Shown: positions 7,769 to 14,106 of the stretch, in pieces | How positions within the stretch are numbered: position 1 is the first letter of the stretch | How the letters are laid out: every line of letters begins with the position of its first letter | Assembly (NCBI GenBank): GCA_028712915.1 | Contig: JAQTPJ010000002.1 | Coordinates: 1 to 18,177 of the forward strand | Source: Candidatus Omnitrophota bacterium | GTDB taxonomy: Bacteria; Omnitrophota; Gorgyraeia; Velamenicoccales; JABMQK01 | Reading direction: 5' to 3' | Length of the DNA stretch: 18,177 nucleotides | Notes under the pieces: model-generated | What the model was told of the DNA's origin: nothing | The model's database searches: none | What the model saw: only the letters and a program-made list of their open reading frames with translations | Program-made: the position numbers and the translations under genes

Positions 7769-7882
7769 CAAATCTCTCCTTTGGCACCATATCTTCGTTT
7801 CCTTCCCACGCTGTCAGTATTTAATACCTCGCAAGTTCTTCGCTAATAAAAACAAAGAAAATTAATTATCCGTAATTTATAG

Positions 7883-7910
7883 TTGGTTCAATTCTATTAT
7901 TTTTTATCTA
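7883..7910 (+). promoter_or_regulatory. Possible promoter for the ORF6N gene
   Basis: TTGGTT (7883-7888), a 16-nt spacer and TATCTA (7905-7910) lie 23 nt before the start codon in an AT-rich stretch. The match is only moderate and AT-rich DNA gives such matches by chance. A strong ribosome site (AGGAGG) follows. Confidence 0.3.
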
Positions 7911-7933
7911 TTATCAAATAAAAGGAGGGTAAA

Positions 7934-8446
7934 ATGCCTAAAGCAATCGCCGTAGAAATCATCGCTACAAGGATTCAAGAATTAAGGGGTAAAAAAGTGA
8001 TGCTGGATCGGGATTTGGCCAAGCTTTATGGTGTTCCGGCTAAAGTTTTGAACCAGGCCGTAAAAAGAAATATCAAGCGTTTTCCAGGAGATTTTATGTT
8101 CCAGCTGTCATGGGAAGAAGCAGAATCTTCAAGGTCACAATTTGTGACCTTGAAACAAGGCAAGAATATTAAGTACCTGCCATATGCTTTTACCGAACAG
8201 GGTGTGGCTATGCTCTCAAGTGTGTTAAATAGTGAAAGAGCTATACAAGTTAATATTCTTATTATGCGCGCGTTTACCAAATTAAGAGAAATTCTTTTAA
8301 CCCATAAAGAGCTGGCTGCTAAGATTGATGCGCTTGAGAAGAAATATGCTGAGCATGATGAAACCATAAAGGTCATATTTGAGGCGATAAAGCAACTCCT
8401 TGAGCCGCCGGTAAAAGAGAAGAAAATAATCGGGTTTCATGCCTAA
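7934..8446 (+). CDS. ORF6N-domain DNA-binding protein
   Basis: ORF6N is a KilA-N-related domain first described in large DNA viruses and phage antirepressor-like proteins, and it is scattered widely in bacterial genomes as accessory genes. This 170-residue protein begins after a strong ribosome site (AAGGAGGG). It shows the family sequence IQELRGKKVMLDRDLAKLYGV, then RFPGDFMFQLS, YLPYAFTEQGVAMLSSVL and IMRAF from about residues 10-115, followed by a predicted coiled coil (about 118-155) with EKKYAEHDETIKVIFEAIKQLL. The gene is monocistronic, sits next to a tRNA gene and is flanked by hairpin-rich non-coding DNA, which fits horizontal acquisition, but I see no integrase or duplicated tRNA end. 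Its target is unknown. Confidence 0.88.
   Translation: MPKAIAVEIIATRIQELRGKKVMLDRDLAKLYGVPAKVLNQAVKRNIKRFPGDFMFQLSWEEAESSRSQFVTLKQGKNIKYLPYAFTEQGVAMLSSVLNSERAIQVNILIMRAFTKLREILLTHKELAAKIDALEKKYAEHDETIKVIFEAIKQLLEPPVKEKKIIGFHA
8128..8154. repeat. 27-bp palindrome inside the ORF6N gene
   Basis: TTCAAGGTCACAA and its exact reverse complement TTGTGACCTTGAA are separated by a single T. It encodes most of SSRSQFVTLK, a variable-looking stretch between the two conserved ORF6N blocks. It could be an operator for the protein itself or an RNA hairpin; both are inferences. Confidence 0.85.
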
Positions 8447-8474
8447 AGTGGGCGGGGATTGTAGGATAGATTGT

Positions 8475-8535
8475 TGTCTTGGGTTTCCGCTTGTCAAGAC
8501 AGAGTCCAAGAGTTAAAATAATAGACTTGGAAACC
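8475..8535 (+). promoter_or_regulatory. Overlapping inverted repeats in the AEC transporter leader
   Basis: Three inverted repeats interlock upstream of the gene at 8554: TGTCTTG/CAAGACA (8475-8481 with 8495-8501), TCCAAG/CTTGGA (8505-8510 with 8526-8531) and GGTTTCC/GGAAACC (8482-8488 with 8529-8535). The third excludes the second and would have to enclose an arm of the first, as in attenuator-like leaders. No ligand class is recognisable and no promoter was found, so the role is speculative. Confidence 0.3.
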
Positions 8536-8553
8536 TAATTTTATGGTGGAGAT

Positions 8554-9522
8554 ATGAGTTTTATTTATTCCTTAAAGATAACGACAAATGCGATACTGCA
8601 GATATTTTTGCTGGGGTTCAGCGGATATCTGCTTACGAGGAGAAAATTAACTTCCGCGGAAAACCTGAAGTTTTTAAGTTGGGCAACAATAATCTTGTTT
8701 TTCCCCTGCTTCATATTTGCGAAACTTATAGAGAATTTCAATTTTCAGGTTTATTCCAACTGGTGGATTTTTCCTCTGATGAGTTTCGTTGTTACTCTGG
8801 TTGGGATTCTTACGGGAGTATTGTTTGTAAAATTAGACAAGGATTTAGAGAAGTTTAAGAGAGAGTTTATAAGCCTGGTAACTTTTCAGAATTCCGGCTA
8901 TCTGCCTTTGATACTGGTGGCGTTTTTATTGCCAATAGAAAGTCAGGAGCAGGTATTCATATATATATTTTTATTCTTGTTGGGTTTTAATTTGATTATG
9001 TGGTCGGTGGGCGTTTTTTACCTAAGGGGAAAGAAGGAGAGATTTGAATTGAGTTCGCTTCTGAGCCCGCCGGTAATAGCCGTGCTCGCAGCCTTATTTA
9101 TTATATCGCTGGGGTGGGCAAATTCCATACCGCAGTTTTTGATTAGGCCGGTCAAGATGTTCGGAGAGTGCGCATTGCCTTTGGCGATGCTTGTAGTAGG
9201 AGGTAATTTAGCGCAAATAGATTTTAAGCTCCAAGAGAGCCTCAAGCAGGTTGTTTATCTGGTAGTCGCCAAGCTCGTTTTTTTACCTTTGCTATTCTTT
9301 GGTATTATATTTTTAATAAAGCCCGTTTATGAAATCGCATTTTTAATTTTGCTCCAAAGCATTATGCCTTCGGCCACATCGCTGGGAGTTATTATGCGCA
9401 ATTATGACAAAAAAGATAATATTATAAGTTTAGGGATATTCTGGACACACGTCTTAAGCCTTTTGACCATACCATTATTTCTGATTTTATTCAGTGCCCT
9501 CAGCGCTTTTCTGATTAGATAA
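8554..9522 (+). CDS. AEC-family (auxin efflux carrier-like) membrane transporter
   Basis: This 322-residue, very hydrophobic protein has about ten membrane segments in the two-half arrangement of the AEC family, secondary transporters that in bacteria are linked to organic acids such as malate. Family marks are the half-broken helix sequence FQNSGYLPLILVAF (about residue 110) and the C-terminal LQSIMPSATSLGVIMRNY. A hydrophilic loop around residue 165 (LRGKKERFELS) separates the halves. The ATG follows GGTGGAG at a good distance. The gene ends 9 nt before smpB, so read-through into smpB is likely. The substrate cannot be told from sequence. Confidence 0.88.
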   Translation: MSFIYSLKITTNAILQIFLLGFSGYLLTRRKLTSAENLKFLSWATIILFFPCFIFAKLIENFNFQVYSNWWIFPLMSFVVTLVGILTGVLFVKLDKDLEKFKREFISLVTFQNSGYLPLILVAFLLPIESQEQVFIYIFLFLLGFNLIMWSVGVFYLRGKKERFELSSLLSPPVIAVLAALFIISLGWANSIPQFLIRPVKMFGECALPLAMLVVGGNLAQIDFKLQESLKQVVYLVVAKLVFLPLLFFGIIFLIKPVYEIAFLILLQSIMPSATSLGVIMRNYDKKDNIISLGIFWTHVLSLLTIPLFLILFSALSAFLIR

Positions 9523-9531
9523 TAAATTAAT

Positions 9532-9990
9532 ATGTCAAAAAATCTTATTGCTACCAATAGCAAGGCATTCCGCGATTATTCCATTATGGACAACGTGGAG
9601 GCTGGTATTGAATTGAAGGGCAGCGAGGTAAAGTCCGTCAGGGATAAGCAGGTGAGTTTAAATGATAGTTTTGCCCGCATAGAAAGAGGTGGTATAATAC
9701 TCTATAACTGCCACATAGCAAGCTACGAAAAACGGGACGGGTTTGATAAGCCAGAGCCGACAAGGCCGCGCCGCCTCCTTTTACATAAGAACGAAATAAA
9801 TAAATTAGCTGGCAAGGTAAACCAGCGGGGGTTTAGCATTATCCCTCTTAAGATGTATTTTAACCAGAGGGGTTTTGCCAAGGTTGAACTGGCGTTGGCA
9901 AAAGGCAAAAAACTTTTTGACAGGCGCCGTGACATAAAAGAGCGCCAGCTTAACAGGGAATTAAAGCGGGCAGTCCGCCGCAAGGCATAA
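9532..9990 (+). CDS. smpB: SmpB, tmRNA-binding protein
   Basis: SmpB binds the tRNA-like end of tmRNA and carries it into stalled ribosomes for trans-translation. The 152-residue product has NSKAFRDYSI, GIELKGSEVKSVR, LYNCHIASYE, PRRLLLHKNEI and GFAKVELALAKGKKLFDRR in the family order, and ends in the basic tail (RELKRAVRRKA) that folds in the mRNA channel. The start codon lacks a Shine-Dalgarno site; GATAAT at 9518-9523 lies 8 nt before the ATG, so a private near-leaderless transcript is possible besides read-through from the transporter. Its RNA partner ssrA begins 47 nt downstream, the common arrangement. Confidence 0.96.
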   Translation: MSKNLIATNSKAFRDYSIMDNVEAGIELKGSEVKSVRDKQVSLNDSFARIERGGIILYNCHIASYEKRDGFDKPEPTRPRRLLLHKNEINKLAGKVNQRGFSIIPLKMYFNQRGFAKVELALAKGKKLFDRRRDIKERQLNRELKRAVRRKA

Positions 9991-10002
9991 ATTTCTCGTT
10001 CT

Positions 10003-10031
10003 TTGAAACTAATCTATCTATGCAGGATAAA
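10003..10031 (+). promoter_or_regulatory. Probable promoter for tmRNA
   Basis: TTGAAA (10003-10008), a 17-nt spacer and GATAAA (10026-10031) lie with the -10 ending 5 nt before the mature tmRNA 5' end at 10037. This is the spacing expected if tmRNA were transcribed from its own promoter with little or no 5' trimming. Confidence 0.5.
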
Positions 10032-10036
10032 TCTTG

Positions 10037-10444
10037 GGGGGTGAAAGGTTTCGACTCAGGACAATCTTGTGAGTAGAGCATGTAGAGGTGCAGGGAGGCC
10101 TCTTAAAACACCCTGTACAAAACAAACGCAAACGTTAATCGTTTAGCAGAAGTTCCAATGGTTGCAAGAGCTGCTTTTGTTCCTGCAGTCAGCGGAGCAC
10201 CAGTCTTCGGCCTCAATTAAGGCTGAAGCCACCATTTACCCTGCCTGAGGGGTAGGTTGGCGACTTAATCAGGATAGTCGCGTAAATCTCCTTTATTTGC
10301 GCGGCGAACCTTTAAAAGGATAGTTTCTTTTTAATCCTGTCTATTGGAGTAGAAAGAAGCGAATTCTAAAGAATAGAACAAACATGTAGCAGCTGCTTGT
10401 GGGATTTTTTGAGGACGTGGGTTCGAATCCCACCACCTCCACCA
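10037..10444 (+). ncRNA. ssrA: tmRNA (ssrA), one-piece, 408 nt
   Basis: tmRNA rescues stalled ribosomes and tags the unfinished protein. The 5' end GGGGGTG (10037-10043) pairs with CACCTCC (10434-10440), including the usual G-U, followed by A and an encoded CCA. The T arm is GTGGG-TTCGAAT-CCCAC. A first pseudoknot stem is GTGCAGGG/CCCTGTAC. The resume codon is GCA at 10128 (nt 92, close to position 90 in E. coli). The tag frame runs 30 codons, starting ANVNRLAE and ending APVFGLN, to a TAA at 10218-10220. That stop begins in the loop of a 9-bp hairpin (CTTCGGCCT/AGGCTGAAG), as in known tmRNAs. The tag is long and lacks the usual LAA end. Confidence 0.95.
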
Positions 10445-10472
10445 TTTATTTCATTAATGAAATAAATGGTGG
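10439..10472. repeat. 34-bp perfect palindrome spanning the tmRNA 3' CCA end
   Basis: Positions 10439-10455 are the exact reverse complement of 10456-10472 (arms of 17 nt, starting CCACCATTT and ending AAATGGTGG). The left arm contains the last six bases of tmRNA, including CCA. In a precursor transcript it would form a long hairpin hiding the CCA end. It also leads directly into the hairpin array. Confidence 0.9.
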
Positions 10473-10685
10473 ATACTGCATTAATGTAATGCAGTATCTT
10501 AGGATGCCGAAACAATGTGTTTCGGCGCCTAGCCGTTTCTTTTATCAATGAAAATATTGGTGGATACCGAAATAATGTATTTCAGTATCTATACAATCGA
10601 ATAATTGGTGGATACCGCATTAATGTCATGCGGTATCTGCACATTGAAAGCTTTGGTGGATACTACGCTAATGTAGCGTAGTATC
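10472..10685. repeat. Array of five hairpin repeats after tmRNA
   Basis: Units lie at 10472-10498, 10500-10531 (divergent), 10563-10589, 10611-10637 and 10659-10685. Four have the form GATAC, a variable 7-nt arm, an ATG loop, the complementary arm, then GTATC: 12-bp stems around a triloop. The divergent unit has GCCGAAACA/TGTTTCGGC, also around ATG. Arms differ from unit to unit yet stay paired, with only two mismatches (C-A in the third, T-C in the fourth). All four regular units are preceded by GGTG; the last three repeat every 48 bp with 21-bp spacers. The whole non-coding stretch 10445-10782 holds this array and a terminator; I see no gene in it. Confidence 0.9.
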
Positions 10686-10702
10686 ATCTGTACAATAAAT
10701 AT

Positions 10703-10732
10703 AAAAGCGGGACCGCTTAAAATCCCGCTTTT
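10703..10732 (+). terminator. Intrinsic terminator after the hairpin array
   Basis: AAAAGCGGGA (10703-10712) pairs perfectly with TCCCGCTTTT (10723-10732) around a 10-nt loop and ends in TTTT. It would end a transcript that runs from ssrA through the hairpin array, or a separate array RNA. Confidence 0.85.
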
Positions 10733-10782
10733 GCATAAATGGGTAAACGCTTAACTTTTCTAACAAAAGCATAACATATAGA

Positions 10783-11517
10783 GTGGGTATTTTCAAGGTG
10801 GCCAGCCGTAGTTTTCAGATAAAATATTGGATGGCCAGGATATTATCCTTAGGCATATTTCTCATTTTTTGTTCAGGTTTTGATAGTATGGATTACTCCG
10901 AAAAGATGGAAGAGATGATTAATGAACAGATTATGGCGCGCGGGGTGAAGGATCCCGAGGTTATTCGCGCCATGCGCAAGGTCGAGCGCCATCTTTTTGT
11001 TCCGGAGAAAGTTAGGTCCCAGTCCTATGATGATGGGCCTTTGCCCATAGGCCATAGCCAAACTATTTCCCAGCCTTACATAGTGGCTTTTATGACTGAG
11101 GCTTTAGATTTACAACCTGAGGATAAGGTGTTAGAAATAGGGACCGGCTCAGGTTATCAGGCAGCAGTTTTAGCCGAGATTGCCAAGGAAGTATACACAA
11201 TAGAAATAATAGAGCCTCTTGCACAGGAGGCAAAGAATAGATTGGAGAGTTTAGGTTATAAAAATATTCAGGTAAAGTGCGCAGACGGCTACAAAGGCTG
11301 GCCTGAAAATGCTCCTTTTGATAAGATTATAGTAACTGCGGCTCCGGACGAAATACCCGCGGAGTTGATAAAACAATTAAAAGTCAACGGCAAGATGGTT
11401 ATCCCGGTTGGTTCTTTTTCCCAGGAGCTTTATCTGGTTACAAAGACAGAAAAAGGATTTATCAGAAAGTCGCTTCTTCCCGTGCGTTTTGTGCCGATGG
11501 TAAAAGGGGATAAATAA
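10783..11517 (+). CDS. pcm: Protein-L-isoaspartate O-methyltransferase with a hydrophobic N-terminal extension
   Basis: PCMT repairs aged proteins by methylating isoaspartyl residues with S-adenosylmethionine. The core shows SYDDGPLPIGHSQTISQPY, the SAM-binding VLEIGTGSGYQAAVLAEIA, and FDKIIVTAAPDEIP with VPVRF-like end (LLPVRFVPMVKG). The usual PCMT start would be near MDYSEKMEEMINEQI, but the frame extends upstream through a hydrophobic stretch (ILSLGIFLIFCSG) preceded by basic residues, which resembles a signal peptide. Possible starts are GTG 10783, ATG 10831 (just before the hydrophobic part) and ATG 10888 (cytoplasmic form). None has a clear ribosome site; I give the longest. The next gene follows after 2 nt. 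Confidence 0.9.
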   Translation: MGIFKVASRSFQIKYWMARILSLGIFLIFCSGFDSMDYSEKMEEMINEQIMARGVKDPEVIRAMRKVERHLFVPEKVRSQSYDDGPLPIGHSQTISQPYIVAFMTEALDLQPEDKVLEIGTGSGYQAAVLAEIAKEVYTIEIIEPLAQEAKNRLESLGYKNIQVKCADGYKGWPENAPFDKIIVTAAPDEIPAELIKQLKVNGKMVIPVGSFSQELYLVTKTEKGFIRKSLLPVRFVPMVKGDK

Positions 11518-11519
11518 AA

Positions 11520-11858
11520 ATGAATTTATTGGAAAAAGATATTAGGGTAGAGTTTTTCAAAAGCAGCGGGCCGGGCGGGCAGCATAAGAATAAAAGGTTT
11601 ACCGCGGTAAAGGTTACACATATCCCGACAGGTATTTTCTCGGTAGCCACTGAGCAGCGTTCGCAGGCACAGAATAAAAAAGCTGCCATTGAACGCCTTA
11701 AACGCAAAATAGAGGTATTAACAAGGAAGAAAAAGAAAAGGATCCCGGTTAAAATGCCTCGGAGTGTTAAGGAAGCCATACTGGAGACAAAAAGAAAGAA
11801 CAGCCAGAAGAAGTTATCAAGGCGAAAAGTCCGTATGGATAGCTATGATTCATTTTAG
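11520..11858 (+). CDS. GGQ-domain peptide release factor-like protein (ArfB/mtRF-R type)
   Basis: This small 112-residue protein consists of the catalytic RF-1 domain only: SGPGGQHKNK with G19-G20-Q21, the loop that triggers peptidyl-tRNA hydrolysis on ribosomes. It lacks codon-recognition domains, as in ArfB/YaeJ and the mitochondrial rescue factor mtRF-R. The C-terminal half is strongly basic (TRKKKKRIPVK, KRKNSQKKLSRRKVR), like the ArfB tail that enters the empty mRNA channel. It starts 2 nt after pcm, so the two are co-translated. Known family members rescue stalled ribosomes without tmRNA; here that is inferred. The gene lies about 1.1 kb from ssrA and 1.5 kb from smpB. Confidence 0.85.
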   Translation: MNLLEKDIRVEFFKSSGPGGQHKNKRFTAVKVTHIPTGIFSVATEQRSQAQNKKAAIERLKRKIEVLTRKKKKRIPVKMPRSVKEAILETKRKNSQKKLSRRKVRMDSYDSF

Positions 11859-11876
11859 TTTAGCATGGGAAGGCCT

Positions 11877-12287
11877 ATGTTTTTTTATTTAGCTTTATTA
11901 TTTATTATTGTTCCGACGCTAGAATTATACCTTTTGATTAAGGTGGGCCAGCATATTGGCGCTTTAAATACCGTAATGATTGTTATATGGACCGGCATAT
12001 TAGGGGCGCTTTTAGCCAAGATGGAAGGGTTAAAGGTTCTTTACAGCGTTCAAATGGATTTGCAGGAAGGCAAGATGCCCGCGTCTAAGCTTTTGGACGG
12101 CTTATTGATTTTAATCGGCGCCGTTCTTTTAATAACTCCGGGATTGCTGACGGATATAATGGGATTAATTTTGATAATTCCTTTTACGCGTATTTTTGTG
12201 AAAATATGGCTAAAGTGGAAATTAAAGGCAATGGTTGATAGAAAACAGGGATTTATCAATCTTAAGGGCTACAGGTATGATGAATAG
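11877..12287 (+). CDS. fxsA: FxsA family membrane protein
   Basis: FxsA is a small inner-membrane protein; in E. coli its overproduction relieves F-plasmid exclusion of phage T7, but its normal role is not known. The protein (136 residues from this start) has hydrophobic N-terminal segments with the family pattern VPTLELYLLIKVGQHIG, then LLDGLLILIGAVLLITPGLLTDIMG and a basic C-terminal tail (IWLKWKLKAMVDRK). The frame also has an ATG at 11865, four codons earlier; I prefer 11877 because it gives the usual family N-terminus and follows GGGAAGG, although at a short distance. It lies between the GGQ gene and mscS and shares their strand. Confidence 0.87.
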   Translation: MFFYLALLFIIVPTLELYLLIKVGQHIGALNTVMIVIWTGILGALLAKMEGLKVLYSVQMDLQEGKMPASKLLDGLLILIGAVLLITPGLLTDIMGLILIIPFTRIFVKIWLKWKLKAMVDRKQGFINLKGYRYDE

Positions 12288-12303
12288 GATAGGAGGTTTT
12301 TAA

Positions 12304-13365
12304 ATGGGCAATATTAGATTATTTAATGTGGAAATTTCGATATGGCTTTACGCGCCTGTATTATATTTAATATGGGTTGCCGTTCTTTTTTCTATCAAAA
12401 AAATGTTTTTTTACAGGATAAAGGAAGCGGCTAAAAAAACAAAGACACAATTAGACGATGTATTATTAAACGCGCTGAATAAGCCGCTTGCTTTATTAAT
12501 TTTTACCAGCGGATTTTTTATTTTGGAAAGAGCCCTACCTGCATCAAGGTATCAACAGCTGCATAGTTATCTTATTATAGCCTTGCGCTGTGTGACAATA
12601 CTGGCAGTAATTTTGTTTCTGGAGAATATCTTGGAAGGGCTGGTTAGGGCGTATTCCAATAAGGTAGCGATATTAAAAAATTCTAAAGGCGTGGTTGTGG
12701 GTATAATAAGGACCGTAGTTATTGGTTTGGGACTTTTGATTTTATTGGACAGTTTCGGGATATCTATTACGCCGTTACTCGCTTCTTTAGGAATTGGTTC
12801 TCTGGCTGTGGCTTTGGCTTTGCAACCGACTTTGGAGAATTTTTTCTCAGGAGTACAGCTCGTCATAGACAAAACAATAAAAGTAGGGCAATTCATAAAG
12901 TTAGAGTCAGGAGAGGAAGGATATGTGCACAAAATCGGCTGGCGTTCTAGTTGGATAAGGATGCTGCCTAATAATACGGTTGTAATCCCTAACAAGGTTT
13001 TAGTTAGTTCCAAGGTTTTGAATTATTACTATCCTGAGACGGAGATGGCTGTATTGGTAGAGGTGGGCGTGCATTATGATTCAGATTTGGAAAAAGTGGA
13101 AAAGGTGACTGTTGAAGTGGCTAAAGAGGTAATGAATACTGTGACAGGCGGAGTGGCTTCCTTTGAGCCGTTTATACGTTTTCACACCTTTGACGACTTC
13201 AGCATAAATTTTACGGTAATTTTACGCTGCAAGGAATTTGTGGACAATTACCTTATAAAACACGAGTTTATAAAAAGGCTTCATAAAAGATATGCCAAAG
13301 AAGGCATAACCATACCGTACCCGATTAGGGCGATAAATTATTCACAGGAAAAATCTCAGGAATAA
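12304..13365 (+). CDS. mscS: MscS-family mechanosensitive channel
   Basis: Small-conductance mechanosensitive channels open under membrane tension to release solutes during osmotic downshock. The 353-residue protein has four or five membrane segments in the first 175 residues. The pore-lining helix is LLASLGIGSLAVALALQPTLENFFSG, with the Gly/Ala pattern typical of MscS TM3. The beta domain (VGQFIKLESGEEGYVHKIGWRSSWIRM, then LPNNTVVIPNKVL) and the C-terminal cytoplasmic domain follow. It has a strong ribosome site (TAGGAGG at 12289-12295). It is somewhat longer than E. coli MscS (286 residues) because of extra N-terminal helices. The rlmB-like gene follows after 19 nt. Confidence 0.93.
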   Translation: MGNIRLFNVEISIWLYAPVLYLIWVAVLFSIKKMFFYRIKEAAKKTKTQLDDVLLNALNKPLALLIFTSGFFILERALPASRYQQLHSYLIIALRCVTILAVILFLENILEGLVRAYSNKVAILKNSKGVVVGIIRTVVIGLGLLILLDSFGISITPLLASLGIGSLAVALALQPTLENFFSGVQLVIDKTIKVGQFIKLESGEEGYVHKIGWRSSWIRMLPNNTVVIPNKVLVSSKVLNYYYPETEMAVLVEVGVHYDSDLEKVEKVTVEVAKEVMNTVTGGVASFEPFIRFHTFDDFSINFTVILRCKEFVDNYLIKHEFIKRLHKRYAKEGITIPYPIRAINYSQEKSQE

Positions 13366-13384
13366 ATGAGAGGTCGATAGTTTT

Positions 13385-14104
13385 ATGTTTTTATACGGCA
13401 GGAATTCTGTTTCTCAGCGTATCGAAGTTAACCCTGAAAGTATCCACAAGGTATTTCTAGAGGAAGGCTTTGACGACCGTTATATTTTTAATATGATTAA
13501 GGAAAGGAAGATTCCGCATATTACTTTGTCTAAAAAAGATTTCCTGCGGGTTAAGCGCGCAGACGGTCTGCAGGGCATAATCGCCGAGGTTGAGAAATTC
13601 AGCTATGCGCCGCTGAAGGAATTGTTAAATATCCCTCAGGCTGAACAGTTATCTTTAATAGTTCTGGATAGTATAAGCGATCCGCAAAACTTGGGAGCCA
13701 TTATCAGGACCACAGCTTGTTTCGGCGGATTTGCGATAATAATCCCCAAGCACGGCGCATGCGAAGTCAACGAGACTGTTTTACATGTTGCTTCAGGTGG
13801 AGATAATTTTGTTCCTATATCAATGGTATCAAATATTTCTAACGCGTTAATTGAGATAAAAAAATCCGGTTATTGGGTAGCTGGCGCTGTTGTGGATGGC
13901 GGCCAGGATTTAAATAAAACAAAACTTCCTTTTCCTGTTTGTTTATTGTTGGGTTCAGAAGGAAAAGGCATAAGACATGGATTGCTTAATCAGATTGATT
14001 TAAAACTCACGCTGCCGATGAAGGGCGCTCAGCTTTCTTTTAACGCGGCTGTCGCCTGCGCTATATTCTGCAACGAGATAACAAGACAGAAGGAGATTAA
14101 TTAA
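13385..14104 (+). CDS. rlmB: 23S rRNA 2'-O-ribose methyltransferase, RlmB/TrmH (SpoU) family
   Basis: SPOUT-class enzymes of this kind methylate a guanosine ribose in 23S rRNA (Gm2251 in E. coli) or related sites. The 239-residue protein starts MFLYGRNSV, the RlmB-type N-terminal L30e-like substrate-binding domain (about 1-75). The knotted methyltransferase domain has motif 1 LDSISDPQNLGAIIRTTACFG, motif 2 LLLGSEGKGIR and motif 3 LTLPMKGAQLSFNAAVA. In motif 3, SFNA replaces the commoner SLNV, a mild variant that keeps the key Asn. GAGAGG lies before the ATG. Only 2 nt separate it from the following HD-domain gene. The exact target base is inferred from the family. Confidence 0.9.
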   Translation: MFLYGRNSVSQRIEVNPESIHKVFLEEGFDDRYIFNMIKERKIPHITLSKKDFLRVKRADGLQGIIAEVEKFSYAPLKELLNIPQAEQLSLIVLDSISDPQNLGAIIRTTACFGGFAIIIPKHGACEVNETVLHVASGGDNFVPISMVSNISNALIEIKKSGYWVAGAVVDGGQDLNKTKLPFPVCLLLGSEGKGIRHGLLNQIDLKLTLPMKGAQLSFNAAVACAIFCNEITRQKEIN

Positions 14105-14106
14105 GC

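Noticed and set aside
7597..7809. Minus-strand 70-codon frame over tRNA-Leu
   Set aside because: It is antisense to a clear tRNA and has no protein-family features.
7602..8560. Integrated element with attL/attR at tRNA-Leu
   Set aside because: I found no second copy of the tRNA 3' end and no integrase in the window.
10128..10150. Short tmRNA tag ending at the TAG at 10144
   Set aside because: That frame does not include the GCA resume codon and its stop is not in the hairpin loop where tmRNA stops lie.
10366..10548. Minus-strand 60-codon frame over the tmRNA end
   Set aside because: It is antisense to ssrA and the hairpin repeats; its codons are set by RNA structure.
10439..10700. CRISPR array
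   Set aside because: The repeated part is itself a variable hairpin and the spacers are the conserved part; units are 48 bp with only a few copies and no cas genes nearby.
10445..10735. Type III toxin-antitoxin RNA array
   Set aside because: Tandem RNA repeats would fit, but no ToxN/CptN-like endoribonuclease follows; the next gene is pcm.
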